A stretch of 15,580 nucleotides of DNA from Nitrosopumilales archaeon (GTDB lineage: Archaea; Thermoproteota; Nitrososphaeria; Nitrososphaerales; Nitrososphaeraceae): the NCBI GenBank assembly GCA_009665115.1, contig WJXE01000018.1, forward strand, positions 1 through 15,580. Direction: 5' to 3'. Under the pieces are notes generated by a model. It saw nothing but the letters and a program-made list of their open reading frames with translations. It was not told the DNA's origin and made no database searches. Shown here piece after piece: positions 1-6,017 of the stretch (position 1 is the first letter of the stretch; every line of letters starts with the position of its first letter). A program made the position numbers and the translations under genes.

Positions 1-410
1 CTACATGACCTTCATAAAATGCAGTTGAATACCTTGTCCTGCCGTATAACCCGTGTCTATATCGAACAGGTGCTATCTGGCCAGGATCGATAGGTCCATT
101 TCGCCCATGAGCTTCGATATTTGTATCCAGGGTAATGTTATACGTTCATTTCAAAGAAGTGTCTTTTTTGATGATAACAACGTTCGTCTATAACTATGGC
201 ACATGCTTCTCGTTCCTTAAATAAACGAGAAATTTGATAATATCATCTTTCAAAGGTTATAGAAGCCTGAGTAGAACGTCGTCTAATCATTTGGCCTCGA
301 CAAACAAAGTGAATTCTAAGATATACCTGGCTAGTCTTCATTTGTCTTTAGAGACTTTAGACTTGATAAATTAATCGTATGCATTTTCCATATAGGAGTG
401 ATCTATTCAA
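1..410. other. Left-edge region without a convincing gene
   Basis: No complete gene is supported here. On the minus strand one frame is open from 145 down to 2 (48 codons), bounded upstream by a TGA at 146-148, with no ATG, GTG or TTG to start it. Its translation, with runs such as NGPIDPGQIAPVRYR, looks somewhat protein-like. It could be the decayed front or a frameshifted part of a gene lying to the left. A perfect 8-base inverted repeat lies at 207-214 and 224-231. The rest is AT-rich and carries only very short open frames. Confidence 0.4.
207..231. repeat. Inverted repeat with AT-rich loop
   Basis: The arms TTCTCGTT (207-214) and AACGAGAA (224-231) are perfect reverse complements around the 9-base loop ccttaaata. 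The loop resembles a weak TATA element, so the site could be an operator over a promoter or a transcript hairpin. No gene starts at the right distance, so the role is unknown. Confidence 0.4.
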
Positions 411-659
411 TTACGAAACATGAATAGGGATGATCTTTGGTACTCGAGATTCTTGGAGCTTGTTCCTTGCTCTCAATTTAGCCTTGTATTTCAGATTACG
501 TGGTTTGGTTCTCAGTCTGTATCCACAGCAAGGACACCACAAACCATCCCACTTTATGAAAATTTCACATATTTGACATCGCTTCTGTCCGCTAGCGTAC
601 CGACCAGAGCCTACGGGCTTTTGCGCTTTATGACGGATACATATACCCTTACAAGTCAA
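411..659 (-). CDS. Small zinc-ribbon protein, thaumarchaeal type
   Basis: This is an 82-residue basic protein with several cysteine pairs: C3 and C7 near the start, C28-x2-C31, and a CPCCG knuckle at 42-46. The spacing of C28/C31 and C42/C45 fits one zinc ribbon. The tail after the knuckle (RLRTKPR and onward) is rich in lysine and arginine and could bind nucleic acid. From memory, short proteins with this cysteine knuckle and basic tail are common in ammonia-oxidising archaea, but no function is established that I know of. The start is TTG at 659-657; no ATG is available before the upstream in-frame stop at 675-677. A TTTAAATA box (minus strand, 693-700) lies about 38 bases upstream, which fits a short leader. 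A role in transcription or translation is inference. Confidence 0.75.
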   Translation of the reverse strand: MTCKGICIRHKAQKPVGSGRYASGQKRCQICEIFIKWDGLWCPCCGYRLRTKPRNLKYKAKLRARNKLQESRVPKIIPIHVS

Positions 660-692
660 TTGATAATAACCTAATTAAAGTCGCGGATGTCC

Positions 693-700
693 TATTTAAA
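693..700 (-). promoter_or_regulatory. TATA box of the zinc-ribbon gene
   Basis: Reading TTTAAATA on the minus strand, it is centred about 38 bases upstream of the TTG start at 659. An archaeal start site some 25 bases downstream would leave a leader of roughly 10-13 bases. Confidence 0.4.
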
Positions 701-759
701 CGTGAGTAATAAGGAATAATGATTTACTATTAGCATTGTTCTGACATGCAGATAAGGAC

Positions 760-800
760 AGAAAATAAAGAAAAGAAAAGAAGAGGAAGAAAAGAGCTTA
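760..800 (-). terminator. Pyrimidine-rich terminator tract
   Basis: Just downstream of the minus-strand stop at 815, the transcribed sequence becomes an almost unbroken C/T stretch with repeated runs of T (A/G-only on the plus strand). Archaeal RNA polymerase commonly stops at such T-rich tracts without a hairpin. The tract probably ends transcription of the 84-aa gene. This rests on composition only. Confidence 0.4.
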
Positions 801-814
801 TATGTCCATCCACC

Positions 815-1069
815 CTAGCGCACGGATACGCTCGAGGCATTGAAGGCTTCGTTCATCGTCAGATACTCTTCTATCTTCATTTTGACATCATCAGGCTCGG
901 TGTCGTCCATGCCTGCGAAGCCAGCCTTGAATGCAATCTTGTTCCCGGAAACATTTATGTCTGCAATTTCCATGTCTGCATAGACATTAGCAAGTTCGTT
1001 TACCCATTCTTCAGCTTCTTGTTTATCGACTCCGGAGGTATCTATGTTTACGTTTAGCATCTTGGTCAT
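815..1069 (-). CDS. Small protein, predicted ferredoxin-like fold
   Basis: This is an acidic 84-residue protein. The sequence suggests beta (MLNVNID), alpha (about 15-31), beta (34-41), beta (43-50), alpha (58-69), beta (78-84), which is the order of a ferredoxin-like alpha/beta sandwich. There are no cysteines, so it is not an iron-sulfur ferredoxin. I do not recognise a named family. The ATG start at 1069-1067 is well supported: the minus strand reads AGGTGATT just upstream (1074-1081) as a ribosome binding site, and TTTATAAA at 1103-1110 gives a start site about 10 bases before the gene. M4 is a possible alternative start. The gene appears to be its own transcription unit, ending in a pyrimidine tract. 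A regulatory or binding role is a guess. Confidence 0.75.
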   Translation of the reverse strand: MTKMLNVNIDTSGVDKQEAEEWVNELANVYADMEIADINVSGNKIAFKAGFAGMDDTEPDDVKMKIEEYLTMNEAFNASSVSVR

Positions 1070-1073
1070 GCAA

Positions 1074-1110
1074 AATCACCTAAAGCAGCATTATTCTAGA
1101 GATTTATAAA
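1074..1110 (-). promoter_or_regulatory. TATA box and ribosome binding site of the 84-aa gene
   Basis: On the minus strand, TTTATAAA (1103-1110) lies about 37 bases upstream of the ATG at 1069, and AGGTGATT (1074-1081) sits about 5 bases before it. The predicted leader is just long enough to hold the ribosome binding site, which supports the chosen start. Confidence 0.55.
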
Positions 1111-1229
1111 GTTGACGTACGGAGTGCAAAAGACCTTTCGGATGAATTTAAACCATCTTACGTGACAACTTGTAAAGTAAACAAAAACAAATTCACCCTT
1201 ATTCGAGATTGACTTCCGCAGCATAGGCT

Positions 1230-1397
1230 CTAGGCAGTTTTTTCCCCAAAGCCCCAATATTGAATCAGTTCTTTCTCAAACTTTGCCAACTGTTGCTCGC
1301 TCAATGCATCACCGCAGTTCTTGTGGGTTGGAATAACCCGCATTCCGGCCAATTTAAACTCAACTTCGTAAAAGTGAACTTTTGGGCAGCTACACAT
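1230..1397 (-). CDS. 55-aa cysteine-containing small protein
   Basis: This is a short gene of 55 codons plus TAG. The protein begins MCSCPKVHFYEVEFKLAGM and ends QYWGFGEKTA. Cysteines are at positions 2, 4 and 29, with histidines at 8 and 25, so a small metal site or a redox-active pair is possible. The N-terminal half looks like two beta strands (FYEVEFKLAG, MRVIPTH) and the second half like one amphipathic helix (LSEQQLAKFEKELIQYW). It starts at ATG 1397-1395; an in-frame TAG at 1422-1424 limits any longer form. An AT-rich TATA-like stretch at about 1423-1441 lies 30-40 bases upstream. The family is not recognised. The balanced amino-acid makeup and promoter position make it a likely real gene that length cut-offs would miss. 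Confidence 0.6.
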   Translation of the reverse strand: MCSCPKVHFYEVEFKLAGMRVIPTHKNCGDALSEQQLAKFEKELIQYWGFGEKTA

Positions 1398-1497
1398 TGT
1401 TCTAAATCGATAACGCTGAGCCTATAATTATTTGTATATCCAAATCCAATCATGTTCTATCAATGGGTGGTTGGGTTGCTCTTTCTTTAGCACAAAC

Positions 1498-1506
1498 ACA
1501 TATATC
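1498..1506 (+). promoter_or_regulatory. TATA box of the secreted-protein gene
   Basis: The sequence acatatatc is centred about 35 bases upstream of the ATG at 1537. Transcription would start near 1527, giving a leader of about 10 bases. Confidence 0.4.
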
Positions 1507-1536
1507 AACTAAATTATTCTAATTCTTTGATAGACA

Positions 1537-2625
1537 ATGGCAAAGAGTACTACAAGTATTTTTTCCAAATCGATATTGTTGTCGTTGATATTGATATCAG
1601 CTGTTCTAACAGGCAATGCTTTGAATTATATGGGCTTCATCAAGAATGCATACGCTGCGAACAACTACTACTTAGGGAACGGGGTCCAAGCAGATACCTA
1701 CTATACCTATAAGATCCAGGACCATGACACTGTACAGGGTCAGCCTTTCCTTATGACAATTTATTTTAAGCAGTTCAACAGTACTGGCAAGTACTGGATT
1801 GCTCCAGCAACCGTCGTATACCAAGGCAAGGTATACAATGGAACACTTCATCTAAGCGACCTCGATCTCACTCCATTAGGATCTTCCAAAATTCCACCTG
1901 ATATGAGAGATTTTGTTTCTGGCTACAAGGACAGCCTCGGTTGGCTATCGGCTTTTGTTCCCAAACCAGGCCTATCATTAACGGCCCCCTACTGGGGCAA
2001 GATTGCAGCAATAGGAGGATCGCCTATCGCACCAGGGGGTAGTGCAACAGTTACCGTACCGGTTGGGACGTTTGCCACCACAATAGTCACTTGGCATTAT
2101 GGCGTAGATAATAATATTTATGTTAATCCCAATATGCCATATCCAGTCAAGGCGCAAACCTTCGCTGCCACTACAGGAGGAACTCCTCCTACTCAGTATG
2201 CATTTGAACTCCAAGCGACAGGCCACGGGCCACCTCCTATTCCCAAAAGCCAGAATCTAGTTCCCACACCTCCGATAACGATACAAACAGCCCGCGGAAC
2301 GTATTTCATTGAGATAGTTGCATGGCAACCTTCAACGATAACTGCTGGAAAACCCACGCAATTCGGATTATTGTTTAAAAATAGCCAACAAAGTGTTTTA
2401 AGCGATGTCACCTACAGCGTAAAAGCTACTCAAGGTAATACAACCGCTGCAGATGTGCATGACCAACATGCTGCTGATGGAACAGGCATACAAACAATTA
2501 CGTTCCCAAAACCTGGACCTATTAGTATGGTCATATCGGTGGATGGTGTTGGGGGCGTTCCAAGTGGAGAGTTTGTCGAAAGCGCTACTTTCAACTTGGT
2601 GGCTGCGCCAGCATCAGGGAAATAA
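1537..2625 (+). CDS. Secreted two-domain beta-rich protein
   Basis: This 362-residue protein is exported. It has a basic start, a hydrophobic core at about 12-24, and a likely signal-peptidase site after A-Y-A at 38-40. The mature part has two regions. Residues 47-229 form a domain with the motifs YWGKIAAIGGSPIAPGG (152-168), PVGTFATTIVTWHYG (175-189) and YPVKAQTF (202-209). Residues from about 250 to 362 look like an Ig-like beta sandwich (GTYFIEIVAWQPSTITAGKP near its start). There is no C-terminal membrane anchor or sorting tag, so it is probably released or bound to the cell surface by contacts. The first domain aligns with the membrane-anchored protein encoded at 2909-3604, so the two genes look like diverged paralogs. 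From memory, exported proteins of this style occur in Nitrososphaera relatives. The function is unknown; surface or envelope binding is inference. Confidence 0.85.
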   Translation: MAKSTTSIFSKSILLSLILISAVLTGNALNYMGFIKNAYAANNYYLGNGVQADTYYTYKIQDHDTVQGQPFLMTIYFKQFNSTGKYWIAPATVVYQGKVYNGTLHLSDLDLTPLGSSKIPPDMRDFVSGYKDSLGWLSAFVPKPGLSLTAPYWGKIAAIGGSPIAPGGSATVTVPVGTFATTIVTWHYGVDNNIYVNPNMPYPVKAQTFAATTGGTPPTQYAFELQATGHGPPPIPKSQNLVPTPPITIQTARGTYFIEIVAWQPSTITAGKPTQFGLLFKNSQQSVLSDVTYSVKATQGNTTAADVHDQHAADGTGIQTITFPKPGPISMVISVDGVGGVPSGEFVESATFNLVAAPASGK

Positions 2626-2723
2626 AGTTGCTGTAGAGTAGGTTCAGCCCAAGTTCTATAATGATTTTGGTATATACGCAATCCTAACATTTTTGTTATC
2701 TAGTATACCGTAGTAGGATAGTT

Positions 2724-2736
2724 TTGTATATAGTCA
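2724..2736 (+). promoter_or_regulatory. TATA-like element before the remnant reading frame
   Basis: The sequence ttttgtatatagt resembles a TATA box and lies 30-45 bases before the degenerate frame at 2774. It may be the relic promoter of the decayed paralog, or may still drive the gene at 2909 with a long leader. Confidence 0.25.
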
Positions 2737-2773
2737 CTCGGTTTTCTCTGAGAAAAAAGGCTTAATTGAGTGA

Positions 2774-2908
2774 GCGGGCATTAGCGTCATAATAATTGCC
2801 GCAGCGGGAGGATTTTTATGCCTAAGACCATCCATCATGCAACAACATCCTTTCTATTTTTGTTTTTGTCTAGGAATAAATAGGCCGTATCCATATTCTT
2901 CAGAATAA
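2774..2908 (+). pseudogene. Start-less remnant of a paralog N-terminus
   Basis: This frame follows a TGA at 2771-2773, has no normal start codon, and runs 44 codons to a TAA at 2906-2908. Its beginning, GISVIIIAAAGGF, matches GVSIIIVAIGGGF in the anchor of the next gene. The similarity continues to PSIMQQHP against PSILHP. In all, 13 of 24 aligned residues are identical, with one two-residue gap. After that the likeness is lost. A TTG at 2766 would give MSER and then need a one-base shift to enter this frame. The simplest reading is a decayed or truncated duplicate of the neighbouring anchored-protein gene. A chance match between hydrophobic segments is possible but less likely, given the shared PSI and HP positions. 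Confidence 0.4.
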
Positions 2909-3604
2909 TTGTCCCCTAAGCGACAGGCCCTCTTGATGTTTGGGATTCTCGGTGTATTTGGAGTAGGCGTGAGCATCATAATAGTAGCAATAGGAGGTGG
3001 ATTTTCTGGCCCGGGGCCGTCGATTTTACATCCTTCTACTGCCGCCGATTTATGGACGGTAGGACAAGGGATTAAGCAAGGCACAGTACTGAATTATAGC
3101 TTGACTAGTATAGGCTCGCGAAGTTCTCTCATCAACGCATTGGTATCTATGAATTTTGTCCAAGATACAGGTAGTGCCTGGAAAGTCAACTTCGATATTC
3201 ACAACGATTCAGTAGCTAAGAACGGTTCCGTTATGTTGGCTAAGCAGCAATTAACAAATGTTGGTTCAATAGATACATCCTTCAAGCCGTACTATGAGCC
3301 TGTAGAATCGTCTGTTTTGTCGATAAGGGATATTGCAAGAGAGCCGAAATATTTGGCGATTGGCGCGCCTTGGGACTCGATATTTGTGGCTTTTTCCTCA
3401 ATTCCCATAAGAGTTACCAATCACGAGACATTGCACACCACCGCAGGAACGTTTGATGCCTTTACTTTGAGTTATACAATTGGTTCGAAAACGAGTAAGA
3501 TGTTCATCACTCACCAGATTCCTCTTCCGGTTCGAGCAGAGGTTTACGATTCTGACGGTCGACTGCAATATCAATACGAATTGGTCGGAAAAAGGCTGCT
3601 GTAG
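2909..3604 (+). CDS. Membrane-anchored extracellular domain protein
   Basis: This 231-residue protein has a single N-terminal hydrophobic segment (about 8-32) and an outward-facing beta-rich domain. The domain parallels the first domain of the secreted protein encoded at 1537: GIKQGTVLNYSL (54-65) matches GVQADTYYTYKI, AGTFDAFTLSYTIG (179-192) matches VGTFATTIVTWHYG, LPVRAEV (206-212) matches YPVKAQT, and QYQYEL (220-225) matches QYAFEL. It lacks the second Ig-like domain. I take the TTG at 2909 as the start because a TATA-like aataaatagg lies about 30 bases upstream. The ATG at 2936 is the alternative and would start inside the membrane segment. The gene ends 41 bases before the convergent gene at 3645. 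The function is unknown; an envelope-associated binding protein is inferred. Confidence 0.8.
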   Translation: MSPKRQALLMFGILGVFGVGVSIIIVAIGGGFSGPGPSILHPSTAADLWTVGQGIKQGTVLNYSLTSIGSRSSLINALVSMNFVQDTGSAWKVNFDIHNDSVAKNGSVMLAKQQLTNVGSIDTSFKPYYEPVESSVLSIRDIAREPKYLAIGAPWDSIFVAFSSIPIRVTNHETLHTTAGTFDAFTLSYTIGSKTSKMFITHQIPLPVRAEVYDSDGRLQYQYELVGKRLL

Positions 3605-3624
3605 TTTTGAACCTTTTATTTATC
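3605..3624 (+). terminator. T-rich stretch after the anchored-protein gene
   Basis: Right after the stop at 3604 comes a T-rich stretch (ttttgaaccttttatttat). This is typical of archaeal termination and suitably placed between two convergent genes. Confidence 0.3.
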
Positions 3625-3644
3625 GAGAATGAAAGTAAGTAATG

Positions 3645-4235
3645 CTAAGTAGAAATCCCGCCGGTGTTAGGGCTGTATATATTTTGCATCAACCAGTCTA
3701 CATAGTTTTTCACATTCTGATCTACTTTGCACCATAAATGAATGGAGCCAGGGAGAATTTCAATCCTGCCATTTTCTTTGATTATTCGTAAACCTTCTTT
3801 TCCTTCGTACATGTAGGCATCTTGGGTTTGTATATTGTTCCCCAGGGATTCGATTGCTTTTCGTCTTATATTCTCCCTAGGAACAACGAATTTTCTGCGA
3901 AACTTATCTATGACGACACTAATGTTTTCGGCTCCGTATGAATCAATATCCTTGATTTTGTTCGGATCTGGAAAATGCAACTGGAGTGCTACTTGATGAC
4001 GGGAGCCGGTGAAGGACGCGAGTTCAGTTATTTTTTTGTATAATAAATTGGGGTTCTTTGAGATTGCGTAAAGCACATCCCTATTGTAATTAATATTTGA
4101 TTTCAGTTCGTCAATCAATTCTGAAAACGTTATCATGTTGCCAGAAGCGTTTACGATCATGAAACTTGGTTCTACATATATATGAATGTACGTAGATGTA
4201 TAACAACAATCCATCGAGCCTGTCGCTCGATCCAT
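3645..4235 (-). CDS. Uncharacterised protein, 163-196 aa
   Basis: The open frame encodes up to 196 residues; I do not recognise the family. The start is uncertain. The first 25 residues (MDRATGSMDCCYTS and onward) look unlike the rest, and a CATATATATG box at about 4175-4184 lies inside this part. That box would fit a start at M34 (4136-4134, MITFSELIDELK) with a short leader, or at M26 (4160). The body has an amphipathic helix-rich start (37-70), a stretch with VALQLHFPDP, a segment ending in FRRKF, and a C-terminal region with GKEGLRIIKENGRIEILPG that looks like a beta hairpin. There are no membrane segments or metal motifs, so a soluble cytoplasmic protein is likely. It diverges from the gene at 4272, so the pair may be co-regulated. 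Confidence 0.6.
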   Translation of the reverse strand: MDRATGSMDCCYTSTYIHIYVEPSFMIVNASGNMITFSELIDELKSNINYNRDVLYAISKNPNLLYKKITELASFTGSRHQVALQLHFPDPNKIKDIDSYGAENISVVIDKFRRKFVVPRENIRRKAIESLGNNIQTQDAYMYEGKEGLRIIKENGRIEILPGSIHLWCKVDQNVKNYVDWLMQNIYSPNTGGIST

Positions 4236-4271
4236 TTTTTACGTCTTATTGTATAATTACAAGAGTGTCTT

Positions 4272-4892
4272 ATGTTCACACCTGACACCGGTTCTGAACG
4301 TGCAAGCAGCGTTGAAGACTATCAAAACACTTGCTCTGAATTTATTGTAGACATAAGTAAGGACTACAAAGATTGGGTTGATAGATATCATTTAAGCGAG
4401 GAAGAAACAAAATCGAGAAAAGCGACCATTGATAATATCGTTAAAACGACGAATGACTGGATTTACAGATATTCTGATAATATCAAGAAGATCGATATAG
4501 TTATGAATGATGGCATTAACAAAATGGCTGAAAATACTGCCGGCTATCCGTTTAACTTCCAAGTCAGCGTAAATAACATGCGACGCTACACGATGCATTC
4601 CTTAGGACAAGTCAAGTTAAACGTAAGGGCGACACCAAGAGAGGCCAGGCTAGCCAGAATAGGGAATTACCATAAAGATCAGCTACTGCTAATTAGCTCA
4701 AGCTCTCCTGTCAACTTTAATTTCAGCAACGAAAGTCTGAAAGCAGCAGATATTTTAGATGATTATTTTGTAATAGATGCTACCCAGTGCCAACGACTGG
4801 ATATTATCTCGGTGACAGTGATAGTAGAAGAAATGGATCAAGATTATGCAAGTGAAAGACGAGGATATTCGACTCTTATATTGCTGACATAA
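4272..4892 (+). CDS. Uncharacterised soluble protein, 206 aa
   Basis: This is a 206-residue protein with no membrane segment. The first 90 residues are charged and helical (about 14-88), with aromatic-rich stretches such as KDYKDWVDRYHL and NDWIYRYSDNIKKID. The second half alternates hydrophobic and polar residues like a beta domain (FNFQVSVNN, VKLNVRATPREARLARIG, LLLISSSSPVNFNF, ISVTVIVEEMD). I do not recognise a family. The ATG at 4272 has a TATA-like ttgtataatt about 20 bases upstream, so the transcript is probably leaderless. It is divergent from the gene at 3645-4235 with only 36 bases between the longest open frames. A partner relationship with that gene is possible but rests on position alone. 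Confidence 0.65.
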   Translation: MFTPDTGSERASSVEDYQNTCSEFIVDISKDYKDWVDRYHLSEEETKSRKATIDNIVKTTNDWIYRYSDNIKKIDIVMNDGINKMAENTAGYPFNFQVSVNNMRRYTMHSLGQVKLNVRATPREARLARIGNYHKDQLLLISSSSPVNFNFSNESLKAADILDDYFVIDATQCQRLDIISVTVIVEEMDQDYASERRGYSTLILLT

Positions 4893-5002
4893 CACAAGTA
4901 GTATAATTGAGTTTATTATCTATGCGGAATAACTAATCTCGGAAGTGCTGTGGCCCACATTTTCGAATCTTGATCTTATTAACTATTATCTGTACATTCA
5001 AA

Positions 5003-5062
5003 TGGTATATAATCTTAATAGAAAAGGACTGTTAATTATCAGGCGGGTGTTGACCTGAAAAT
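5003..5062 (+). other. Orphan TATA box followed by a small hairpin
   Basis: The sequence ggtatataatct at 5003-5014 is a good TATA match, but no open frame follows at a suitable distance. About 28-43 bases downstream is the short inverted repeat TCAGG/CCTGA with a 10-base loop (about 5039-5058). It may be an extra promoter for the tRNA transcript or start a small RNA. The evidence is weak. Confidence 0.2.
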
Positions 5063-5074
5063 AAAATCATTATC

Positions 5075-5090
5075 TATATAATATACATAA
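5075..5090 (+). promoter_or_regulatory. TATA box of the tRNA gene
   Basis: The sequence tatataatatacataa is a strong AT-only box centred about 30 bases upstream of the tRNA 5' end, the usual arrangement for archaeal tRNA genes. Confidence 0.6.
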
Positions 5091-5112
5091 TTTATCTTGT
5101 TTCCATAACCTT

Positions 5113-5187
5113 GCGACGGTCGTCCAGTTTGGTCTAGGACATCAGATTGCCAATCTGGTAACCCGGGTTCAAATCCCGGCTGTCGCA
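5113..5187 (+). tRNA. tRNA-Gly, anticodon GCC
   Basis: This is a complete 75-base tRNA without intron. The acceptor stem GCGACGG (5113-5119) pairs with CTGTCGC (5180-5186), with one G-U pair, followed by discriminator A5187. The D stem is GTCC/GGAC (5122-5125 and 5137-5140). The anticodon stem is 5142-5146 with 5154-5158, and the 7-base loop TTGCCAA puts GCC at 5149-5151, reading glycine codons GGC and GGU. The T stem CCGGG/CCCGG closes the loop TTCAAAT. The CCA end is not encoded (the sequence continues tcc), so it must be added after transcription. It reads as a functional, normal gene. Confidence 0.95.
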
Positions 5188-5536
5188 TCCTCTGTTTACA
5201 GGCAGCCTTCGAGTATAATGATAGCAGCTAGTCCATCCCGATGATTGTGAGAAAGTGGAGCCCGCTTGCAATCAACAAGAATCAATCACATATTTGCTGG
5301 AAGCAAGAGATGGCGTTTGTAACAATCATGGCGGACCGAATGTCAATCATGAATGTTTGTTCCATTATGGGTCATTCCAGGCTCAAATTCATACCCACCA
5401 AGTAGCAGGGAAAGCACAAGTCTGCTGTTTAAAAAACAGAATGATTTTTAAATTCTCTATTGTCTGGTTATTTGTGTCATACGCGCCGGACTCGAACTCT
5501 GATACGCCCTTATTCTCCGGGTTATCTGGTAAGAAA
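5188..5536. other. Region between the tRNA and the small anchored protein
   Basis: No convincing gene is seen. The frame of the downstream gene stays open back to an ATG at 5255, but the translated stretch (many H, C, N and Q residues, no domain pattern) does not look like protein. A second frame from ATG 5241 to TAG 5405 gives 54 residues with eight or more methionines and no clear structure. A TTTTTAAAT stretch near 5445-5453 could be a promoter for the gene at 5537 with a leader of about 60 bases. Confidence 0.35.
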
Positions 5537-5800
5537 ATGGCCCTTCTGGTGGGTATCATTATAGCAGGAGGATTTTTTGGCATTCAAGCCATGTTTGGCT
5601 TTCCTATAAAGGACTTGATCAGAAAAGATGTAACAAACGAGGTTAAAGTCATTACCAAGGCAGAAGGAACGTGTGTTGTAGAGGCATCGGATCATCAACC
5701 AAGAGGTATTCCGCATTGTCCGTATAACGTTGGCGACAGGTTGATTGTAACCTTCAGGCAAGGGACAGCGCCAATCGAAAAGGCACAGCTGACGAATTAG
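5537..5800 (+). CDS. Small membrane-anchored extracellular protein
   Basis: Counted from the ATG at 5537 this is 87 residues: a hydrophobic anchor MALLVGIIIAGGFFGIQAMF at 1-20, then a domain of about 65 residues facing outward. The domain has EGTCVVEASD and HCPYNVGDRLIVTF; the two cysteines could form a disulfide, and the strand pattern suggests a small OB-like or SH3-like barrel. The frame is open upstream to 5255, and an ATG at 5441 (119 residues) is the main alternative start. I prefer 5537 because the residues before it lack protein character, although SGKK just before the ATG could belong to the natural N-terminus. The anchor resembles that of the gene at 2909 and of the remnant at 2774. 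The function is unknown. Confidence 0.6.
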   Translation: MALLVGIIIAGGFFGIQAMFGFPIKDLIRKDVTNEVKVITKAEGTCVVEASDHQPRGIPHCPYNVGDRLIVTFRQGTAPIEKAQLTN

Positions 5801-6017
5801 ATAACATTCGCTACGAGGACTTCTTGTAGGACTGGAGCTGCAGGTCAGTCGAAATTGTTGCAATCCGTGCTATTGTCTTTAATGGCAACAACGCGCTTAG
5901 TCGCCAGAACACGCCAATTTAATGCTAATCCGAAGAAGTGAGTGAGAAACATCCTCTTATCAAAACGATCTCAATTTCTATTGGGGTCTTTTCAGTAATT
6001 TGTAATTTGCGTACAAA

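Noticed and set aside
746..1057. 103-residue plus-strand open frame
   Set aside because: It is antisense to the better supported 84-aa gene, and its start lies in a purine-rich tract that reads as a terminator for that gene.
5241..5405. 54-residue open frame after the tRNA
   Set aside because: It has many methionines, no structural pattern, no promoter at a fitting distance, and overlaps another equally unconvincing frame.
5855..5891. Inverted repeat TTGTTGC/GCAACAA after the gene at 5537
   Set aside because: The stem is short (7 bases) with a loop of more than 20 bases and no T-run, so it is neither a convincing terminator nor an RNA.
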